DNA from: Parasynechococcus sp049619435
GTDB lineage: Bacteria; Cyanobacteriota; Cyanobacteriia; PCC-6307; Cyanobiaceae
DNA length: 64,000 nt
Direction: 5' to 3'
Assembly (NCBI GenBank): GCA_049619435.1
Contig: JBMZMY010000004.1
Coordinates: forward strand, 3,385 to 67,384
Below the pieces are notes generated by a model. That model made no database searches, was not told the DNA's origin, and saw only the letters and a program-made list of their open reading frames with translations. Position numbers and translations under genes: made by a program. This document shows positions 59,112 through 64,000 of the stretch, one piece after another (within the stretch, counting starts at the first letter, position 1; each line of letters opens with the position of its first letter).

Positions 59112-60631
59112 GCTCTCTGCCACTGCTGCGGACTCAAGCCGAGCTCACGGCCTGGCGGCGTCGGCTGTCGGGTGACCTGGTTTTTGTTCCCACCATGGGA
59201 GGCCTGCACGAGGGCCATGCCTCCCTCATCCGTGCGGCTGCAGCGCGGCAGTCAACGGTGTTGGTGAGCGTGTTTGTCAATCCGCTGCAGTTCGGCCCGG
59301 CGGAAGATTTTGAGCGTTATCCCCGTACCCTCGAGCTGGATTGTCGGCTGGCGGCTGAGGCCGGGGCCGATGCGCTTTGGGCGCCCCCTCCGGAGGTGAT
59401 CTATCCCGCTGGTGCAGAGAATGGATGGCGACTGCAGGTTCCAGCCTCTTTGCAGCGGCATCTGTGCGGTCAGGGCCGACCGGGCCATTTTGACGGCGTG
59501 GCCACCGTGGTTCTGCGTTTGCTGGCCCTGGTTCAGCCGACACGGATGTTGTTGGGTGAAAAGGACTGGCAGCAGTTGACGATCCTGCGCAGGCTCGTTG
59601 AGGACCTCGCTCTCCCCGTTCGGATCGAGGGGGTCCCGACGGTTCGTGCATCCGATGGTCTGGCTCTCAGTTCCCGCAACCAGTACCTCTCTGAGGACGA
59701 GCGCACTCGAGCAGCCGCCTTGCCTCGGCTCCTTCAGGCTGCAGCTCCAACGGATTCTTTGACGTCGATTGAAGGGGCCCTGCGCCAAGCGGGTCTGGAT
59801 GTGGAGTATGTAGAGAGGGTTGAGCCGCACACTCTCCAGCCCTGTGATGGTGATCAGCCGATGGCGCTGCTGGCCGCGGCGGTGCGATGCGGATCAACGC
59901 GTTTGATTGATCATGTCGTTCTGATGAACCGCCAACCCCTCGTTGCCATTGACGGCCCGGCCGGAGCTGGAAAGAGCACCGTGACGCGTGCCTTTGCCGA
60001 GCGCCTAGGTCTGGTGTATCTCGACACCGGCGCGATGTATCGCTCGGTGACCTGGTTGGTGCAGTCACGGGGGGTGGATCCGGGCGATGCCGCCGCCATT
60101 GCGCCGTTGCTCGAGGGGCTTGATCTGCAGTTGCGTTCTCTGCCCGGGGGTGGTCAGCAGGTGCTGGTGAATGGTGAGGATGTGAGCCTGGCGATCCGGT
60201 CTCCTGAGGTGACGGCATCGGTGTCCGCCGTTGCGGCCCATCGATGCGTGCGTCAAGCGCTCACAGCCCAGCAGAAAGCCATGGGGGCCAAGGGTGGTCT
60301 GGTGGCGGAAGGTCGTGACATCGGCACTGCCGTGTTCCCCGATGCTGATCTCAAGGTCTTTCTCACGGCTACGGTTCAAGAACGGGCTCGACGTCGGGCC
60401 TTGGATCTTGAGCAGCGGGGATTCCCCGTGCCTGAACGCGCCACCCTTGAAGAGCAGATTGCGGAGCGCGATCGCCTGGACAGCACCCGCGAGGAGGCCC
60501 CCCTGGTTCAGGCTGACGATGCCCTTGAGCTGGTCACCGATGGCCTGAGCATTGATGCCGTGATTCAGGCCCTGATGGAGCAGTTCCGCAGTCGTGTTCC
60601 GGAAGAGGCCTGGCCCACGCCGGCCGGTTGA
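59108..60631 (+). CDS. panC/cmk: Bifunctional pantothenate synthetase / cytidylate kinase, CTG start
   Basis: 507 residues. Residues 1-270 are PanC: FVPTMGGLHEGHASL with the HxGH nucleotide motif (His34, His37) and GEKDWQQLTILRR. Residues 273-507 are Cmk: the P-loop is IDGPAGAGKST (282-290) and RDIGTAVFPDADLK follows. The fusion is typical of cyanobacteria. The first ATG in frame (59195, in VPTMGG) would delete 29 residues of the PanC fold. No ATG, GTG or TTG lies upstream in frame before it. A CTG at 59108 overlaps the rlpA stop as CTGA and restores LPLLRTQAELTAWRR, matching homologues. Confidence 0.92.
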   Translation: MSSLPLLRTQAELTAWRRRLSGDLVFVPTMGGLHEGHASLIRAAAARQSTVLVSVFVNPLQFGPAEDFERYPRTLELDCRLAAEAGADALWAPPPEVIYPAGAENGWRLQVPASLQRHLCGQGRPGHFDGVATVVLRLLALVQPTRMLLGEKDWQQLTILRRLVEDLALPVRIEGVPTVRASDGLALSSRNQYLSEDERTRAAALPRLLQAAAPTDSLTSIEGALRQAGLDVEYVERVEPHTLQPCDGDQPMALLAAAVRCGSTRLIDHVVLMNRQPLVAIDGPAGAGKSTVTRAFAERLGLVYLDTGAMYRSVTWLVQSRGVDPGDAAAIAPLLEGLDLQLRSLPGGGQQVLVNGEDVSLAIRSPEVTASVSAVAAHRCVRQALTAQQKAMGAKGGLVAEGRDIGTAVFPDADLKVFLTATVQERARRRALDLEQRGFPVPERATLEEQIAERDRLDSTREEAPLVQADDALELVTDGLSIDAVIQALMEQFRSRVPEEAWPTPAG

Positions 60632-60633
60632 GT

Positions 60634-61113
60634 TCAGTTGGGCCTGCTGATCTGATCCAGCAGATTGGCGCAGGCATCCTCCAGGAGATCGAGCACATGC
60701 TCGAAGCCTGCTTCTCCGCCGTAGTACGGATCCGGGACCTCGCTCTCGCTGAACGAGCGGGCGTAACTCAGCATTGGCCGGATCGTGGCTGTGGCTCCTG
60801 CGCCTGCTTCGCGGGCCAGGCTGCGGACCGCCGCGAGATTGTCGTCATCCATGGTGAGCACAAGGTCAAATGAGCTCAGGTCGTCGAGGCTGATCTGACG
60901 TGCCCGGCTGGGCAGCTCAATGCCACGGCGACTGGCCGCTGCACGCATGCGCTGATCCGCTGGATTGCCCACATGCCAGCCCCCTGTTCCGGCGGAGTCG
61001 ACCACAAATTGATCCTCGAGACCACGCCTCTTGAGCAGATGCAGAAAAACTCCTTCGGCTGCAGGCGATCGGCAGATGTTGCCGAGGCAGACGAACAAAA
61101 GCTTCTGGGTCAT
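60634..61113 (-). CDS. Low-molecular-weight protein-tyrosine phosphatase
   Basis: 159 residues. The active-site loop is VCLGNICRS (Cys9 to Arg15, Ser16), and the general-acid motif VPDPYYGG contains the catalytic Asp. It dephosphorylates tyrosine on proteins or small phosphate esters. The ATG overlaps the rpcF stop (ATGA). It lies at the border of the phycobilisome region in marine Synechococcus as I remember it, but a link to pigment is not shown. Confidence 0.93.
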   Translation of the reverse strand: MTQKLLFVCLGNICRSPAAEGVFLHLLKRRGLEDQFVVDSAGTGGWHVGNPADQRMRAAASRRGIELPSRARQISLDDLSSFDLVLTMDDDNLAAVRSLAREAGAGATATIRPMLSYARSFSESEVPDPYYGGEAGFEHVLDLLEDACANLLDQISRPN

Positions 61114-61751
61114 CCGGCGTTCAGGCGTTGAAGGGCGAGTTGAGCCCGAAGTCGCACCACCTTGACATCTTCTTGGTCGTCATCCGCCAAGGTCTGCAAG
61201 GCCCGCTGGCCTGTGGTGCGCAAAGGTTCAGGACAGGCCGGTTCCCGCAGCCGCCGCTCGAGACCGACGGTGACTGCATAGCGGACGATCCATTCGCCAT
61301 CGGCTCCGGCTTGGATCAGCCCGTGTAAACAGCGCTCACGCTCTTGCTCAGCTTCAGATGGATCGCTCAGGTTGAGAGTGCCGAGGCCGCAGGCGGCGGC
61401 ACGGCGCACGCTGGGCCCGATGTCCGCGGCAAGTGCACGCTCCAGCACCGCCAGGCCGCGGCGGTCACCAATGCCTGCCAGGGCCCGAACCGACCAGGCT
61501 CGAGCCCCGTAGTTGTAGCCATCCAGATTGTTGAGGATGGTCTCCACCACGGGCTCGCCGATGGCAATCAGACCATCCACAGCGGCGACCGCCGCCCCGG
61601 GATTGTTGAAGCCGAGGATTTCCAACAGGCAGGGTGCACTGTCCGGATGGCCTGTGGCGGCAAGCGCTTCGGTGGCCTCCAGCAGTCCATCGGCGGTGTC
61701 TGCCCGGACCACGGCATCGATCAGGGTCTGAATCTCAGGGGGAGTGGTCAT
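61110..61751 (-). CDS. rpcF: Phycocyanin alpha-subunit bilin lyase, F subunit (RpcF/CpcF)
   Basis: 213 residues of HEAT/PBS-lyase repeats (for example VVRADTADGLLEATEALAATGHPDSAP, core ADGLLEATEALAATG; and DRRGLAVLERALAADIGPSVRRAA, core RGLAVLERALAADIGPSVR). With the E subunit it attaches a bilin to Cys84 of phycocyanin alpha. It follows rpcE by 2 bp and overlaps the phosphatase gene. Whether the bilin is PCB or PEB cannot be read here. A fused RpcG would be a single gene; here E and F are separate. Confidence 0.85.
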   Translation of the reverse strand: MTTPPEIQTLIDAVVRADTADGLLEATEALAATGHPDSAPCLLEILGFNNPGAAVAAVDGLIAIGEPVVETILNNLDGYNYGARAWSVRALAGIGDRRGLAVLERALAADIGPSVRRAAACGLGTLNLSDPSEAEQERERCLHGLIQAGADGEWIVRYAVTVGLERRLREPACPEPLRTTGQRALQTLADDDQEDVKVVRLRAQLALQRLNAG

Positions 61752-61753
61752 CG

Positions 61754-62590
61754 TCAGAGCAGGGCGTCCATGGCATCCAGTACGGCTTCATCGGGAGCAG
61801 GGTTGTCCGTTTGTTCGGCGAGACCTCGCAGCGCGATCAGTTTGAGGCTGTTCTCCGCCAACGTGTTGCTGATCGCGTCCAAGGCCGGGTACCAGCCCGT
61901 GGCTCCAAGGTCCATTAGTGCCGCCCGGCGGACCTGCAGTTGATCGTGCTGCAGCAGCTGGAGCATCTGTTCGCCCCATTGCGCCTCCCCGGTGAGTTGC
62001 AGCAGAGCTCGGCAGGCGGAACTGCGGACCACAGGTCGCTCGTGCGTCAGAAAAAGCTGGAGCACGTTGATGACGGTCTCATCCTTGTGCCCGATGTCGC
62101 CCAGTGCCTCCAATAACGCGTCACAGGGTTCGTTCATCCGTGGTGTTCCAGCTTCACGGGCCCCGGCGATCTCCGGACCACTGGCCAGGCGTGCCACCAG
62201 CAAGGGCACGGCGGCTTCAGCTTTGAGCTGTCCGAGGGAGCGGGCTGCGGCTTCTCTCAATCCGTGGTCGTCGTCATTGACGGTGGCCAACAGATCGGGA
62301 ATCGCCGGGACGGCGATGGCTCCCAGCTTGCCCAGAGCACGTGCCGCATTCCTGGCCACGGCGTTCTCTTCGACCTCGTCGCCAAGTTGACGGGGTCGGC
62401 GTTGTTGGAGGGCCTGACGCAGCAGTGGAACGACATCGGGGTGCTGGCTGCGATTGCGGCCCAGCCACCATGCGGCGTAGTACTGCGCCGATGGGTCATC
62501 GCACTGCTGGAGCCGTCGAATGGCCTCCGCTTCGTCGATCGGATCCCCGTTGGCAGCTGGCAGTGCGTCAGCGTGCGGTTGCATGGCCAT
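61754..62590 (-). CDS. rpcE: Phycocyanin alpha-subunit bilin lyase, E subunit (RpcE/CpcE)
   Basis: 278 residues from ATG 62590 (ATG 62584 also possible). Repeats of the E/Z family are clear: AVARNAARALGKLGAIAVPAIPDLL (core ARNAARALGKLGAIAVPAI), GLREAAARSLGQL and RSSACRALLQL. The protein pairs with RpcF to form the lyase for alpha-Cys84. It lies 46 nt downstream of a hairpin that separates it from rpcA, and it is co-directional with rpcBA. An in-frame start at 62632 runs into that hairpin. Confidence 0.87.
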   Translation of the reverse strand: MAMQPHADALPAANGDPIDEAEAIRRLQQCDDPSAQYYAAWWLGRNRSQHPDVVPLLRQALQQRRPRQLGDEVEENAVARNAARALGKLGAIAVPAIPDLLATVNDDDHGLREAAARSLGQLKAEAAVPLLVARLASGPEIAGAREAGTPRMNEPCDALLEALGDIGHKDETVINVLQLFLTHERPVVRSSACRALLQLTGEAQWGEQMLQLLQHDQLQVRRAALMDLGATGWYPALDAISNTLAENSLKLIALRGLAEQTDNPAPDEAVLDAMDALL

Positions 62591-62635
62591 GGAGCTTGGC
62601 TGGCAGATGTGATGGTGCCACCGCTGTGGCAACAG

Positions 62636-62658
62636 AAAGGCCCCCCTTGCGGGAGGCC
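62636..62658 (-). terminator. Hairpin between rpcA and rpcE
   Basis: On the minus strand GGCCTCCC and GGGGGGCC form an 8-bp stem (one G-U) closed by a GCAA tetraloop (62639-62658), followed by TTTCTGTT. It lies 43 nt after the rpcA stop. The strong GC stem and short U run fit a partial Rho-independent terminator that keeps lyase mRNA below phycocyanin mRNA. Confidence 0.7.
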
Positions 62659-62700
62659 TGTCGACAATGCGCGATCGAAACGATCGGACTGATCGTTCGA

Positions 62701-63189
62701 TCAGACCAGAGCGTTGATGGCGTAGTCGAAGTAGTTGTTGGCTTCGGTGGCAGCCTCACCGCTCAGACCATGGTTGGCCTTGATGTGCTTCAGAGCTTCC
62801 ACATACCAGGAGGGGGAGAGCTCGAAGGTGCGGTTGATCTCGTCGAGACCTGCGATCAGGTAGTCGTCCATGGGGCCGGTGCCACCAGCCACCAGGCAGT
62901 AGGTGACCATGCGCAGGTAGTAGCCGATGTCACGGGAGCACTTGGCTTTGCCCTCGGGAGTGGCGGCGTACGTGGGCCCCTGCATCTGAGTGGTGTAGGG
63001 GAACTTGGTGTACACGGCCTGGGCAGCACCGTTCACCAGGGTGTCAGCTTTGCTGGTCAGAGCCTTGGCAGCTTCCAGAGCAGCTTTGGCGCGGTTGAAA
63101 CGACCGAAGGCACCCTGGATTTCGGTGTTGCTGAGGAAACGACCCTGGGAATCAGCAGCGGCGACTGCTTCGGTAAGGGGGGTTTTCAT
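62701..63189 (-). CDS. rpcA: Phycocyanin alpha subunit (RpcA/CpcA)
   Basis: 162 residues, the normal length. The start is MKTPLTEAVAAADSQGRFL. Cys84 in KAKCSRDIGYY is the bilin site, and DDYLIAGLDEINRTFELSPSWY (core LDEINRTFELSPSWY) is typical of phycocyanin alpha. It forms (alpha-beta) hexamers in the phycobilisome rods. It follows rpcB by 43 bp. R- versus C-phycocyanin is not decided by this sequence. Confidence 0.95.
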   Translation of the reverse strand: MKTPLTEAVAAADSQGRFLSNTEIQGAFGRFNRAKAALEAAKALTSKADTLVNGAAQAVYTKFPYTTQMQGPTYAATPEGKAKCSRDIGYYLRMVTYCLVAGGTGPMDDYLIAGLDEINRTFELSPSWYVEALKHIKANHGLSGEAATEANNYFDYAINALV

Positions 63190-63232
63190 GAATCTGAAGA
63201 AGGGAGATGTGAACGTCTGAACCGGGTCGCGA

Positions 63233-63751
63233 TCAGGCGACGGCGGCGGCAGCGCGGTCGAAGTAGGTGCCGATTTCGCTCATCAGGGCGGTGCAGTCAC
63301 CATTGGTGATGCCGGCCTTGTCGTTGGCGATGGAGATGGCAGCGTCCTTCATCAGGTTCACGCCAGCGGCGACGGAAGCGCCAGGGGTGCCGAGAGCCAG
63401 GTAGGTCTCGCGCAGGCCGTTCAGGCAGCGGTCTTCCATCACGGAAGCGTCGCCGGTGAAGATCGAGTAGGTGACGTAGCGCAGGATGATTTCCATGTCG
63501 CGGAGGCAAGCAGCCATGCGACGGGAGGTGTATGCGTTACCGCCGGGGGCGATCAGCGCGGGCTGTTGGGCGAACAGCTGACGTGCAGCATCGGCAACGA
63601 TCGTGGATGCGTTGCTGGTGATGCGGTTGACGGCATCCAGGCGCTTATTGCTTTCGGAAACCATCGCGGCCAGCGCGTCGATCTCGCTGGCGTTGAGGAA
63701 TTGGCCCCGGGCATCGGCCTGGGCGACAACCTTGGTGAAGGCGTCGAACAT
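63233..63751 (-). CDS. rpcB: Phycocyanin beta subunit (RpcB/CpcB)
   Basis: 172 residues. The start is MFDAFTKVVAQADARGQFL. It has bilin sites Cys82 (MAACLRD) and Cys153 (TNGDCTALM), and Asn72, normally gamma-N-methylated by CpcM. It precedes rpcA, the usual beta-alpha order. A promoter-like pair lies 124-151 bp upstream. Confidence 0.95.
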   Translation of the reverse strand: MFDAFTKVVAQADARGQFLNASEIDALAAMVSESNKRLDAVNRITSNASTIVADAARQLFAQQPALIAPGGNAYTSRRMAACLRDMEIILRYVTYSIFTGDASVMEDRCLNGLRETYLALGTPGASVAAGVNLMKDAAISIANDKAGITNGDCTALMSEIGTYFDRAAAAVA

Positions 63752-63874
63752 GTTGGTGCTCCTGTGGACTACGTCTGGAGAAAGTCTTCAGACAGGGATG
63801 GGTGCCGGGAGGCAGGTCGCATCCCGTCGGAAGAGATTCTGACCAACGGCTCGAGACGCCCTCGACAGCTGTTC

Positions 63875-63902
63875 ATAATGCTTAACTCCGCTGCAATCAC
63901 AA
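63875..63902 (-). promoter_or_regulatory. Possible promoter of rpcBA
   Basis: On the minus strand TTGTGA (63897-63902) and CATTAT (63875-63880) are 16 bp apart, a fair sigma-70 match. It lies just after the end of the upstream gene and would give a leader of roughly 115 nt before rpcB. Not tested. Confidence 0.4.
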
Positions 63903-63924
63903 GGGAGTTGAGCGTTCATTTCGC

Positions 63925-64000
63925 TCAGAGATCGAAGAGCACGTCGTGGATGTACGCCTCGGTCCACTCGCTTCCATAGAACCGGCTGAGCATGCCGCGG
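63925..64000 (-). CDS. C-terminus of a possible ferredoxin-dependent bilin reductase
   Basis: Only the last 24 residues are present: RGMLSRFYGSEWTEAYIHD followed by VLFDL. The pattern FG-x-x-W-x-x-x-Y-x-x-x-x-LFDL resembles the C-termini of FDBR enzymes (PebA, PebB, PcyA) as I remember them. Location just upstream of rpcBA fits a bilin gene. The stop is TGA; a promoter-like site for rpcB lies right after it. Confidence 0.45.
   Translation of the reverse strand, partial: RGMLSRFYGSEWTEAYIHDVLFDL

Noticed and set aside
59195..60631. panC-cmk starting at ATG 59195.
   Set aside because: It starts inside the conserved FVPTMGG motif and loses about 29 residues that match PanC homologues.
1..64000. 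CRISPR arrays, insertion sequences, prophage genes, rRNA operons, long direct repeats.
   Set aside because: None seen on reading both strands; gene order and base composition look uniform and core-like up to the phycobilisome edge.

Overview
The window is a gene-dense, GC-rich (about 60% by eye) stretch of a cyanobacterial chromosome, almost certainly a marine Synechococcus-type picocyanobacterium. Evidence: photosystem I genes (psaL start, psaI, psaD), NDH-1 subunit ndhN, ldpA, ycf45, a CAAD/CurT-like thylakoid protein, a pantothenate synthetase-cytidylate kinase fusion, a plant/cyanobacterial-type glutamate-cysteine ligase and, at the right edge, phycocyanin beta/alpha genes with separate E/F-type bilin lyase genes. 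I see no insertion sequence, prophage, CRISPR array or rRNA. Genes overlap or nearly touch throughout, and ATGA, GTGA and TGATG junctions are common.

Layout. 1-3.5 kb: first codons of psaL, psaI, a small HEAT-like protein, a family 2 glycosyltransferase, a divergent pair of an NlpC/P60 peptidase and a beta-lactamase-fold serine hydrolase, and tRNA-Ser(GCU). 3.5-21.7 kb: alr and an HNH nuclease, then the fused S10-spc-alpha ribosomal cluster on the minus strand, running from rplC (21.7 kb) through secY, adk, rpoA, rplQ, truA, rplM, rpsI and rpmE to prfA. 22.1-30.5 kb: ndhN-ldpA-ycf45, tRNA-Gln(UUG), a HAD hydrolase, recA behind a LexA-box-like palindrome, two small DUF proteins, a helicase relative that has lost its ATPase motifs, and tyrA. 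30.6-38.7 kb: a CrtD-like FAD enzyme, a fructosamine-kinase-family protein, the CAAD protein, a JAMM peptidase coupled to a MoeZ-type E1/rhodanese, a tandem-duplicated CobO, larE, speD and recF. 38.7-45.5 kb: tRNA-Arg(CCG), then a tightly overlapping minus-strand unit trpE-gshA-ppc-GNAT, and psaD. 45.6-60.6 kb: mrp-rodA-sensor kinase, hemF, an amidase-like protein, a cytochrome b6 heme-assembly (CCB) protein, a PadR/Pex-like regulator with a clear promoter, a short RNase D, an LpxB-related protein, tRNA-Cys(GCA), a small Cys-rich protein coupled to a secreted protein, an aldo/keto reductase, a coiled-coil protein, purM, rlpA and panC-cmk. 60.6-64 kb: the edge of the phycobilisome rod region, transcribed leftward: C-terminus of a bilin-reductase-like protein, rpcB, rpcA, a hairpin, rpcE, rpcF and a low-molecular-weight tyrosine phosphatase.

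Most genes are housekeeping. Points that stand out: two essential-type genes (panC-cmk and recF) have no ATG/GTG/TTG where homology requires the start; a DinG-like helicase and a histidine kinase have lost their nucleotide-binding signatures; a JAMM-MoeZ pair suggests a ubiquitin-like sulfur-carrier pathway; a hairpin separates the phycocyanin subunit genes from their lyase genes; and in two convergent pairs both stop codons lie inside one palindrome.

Start codons were chosen by homology and spacing. All calls rest on reading the sequence; no database search was run.
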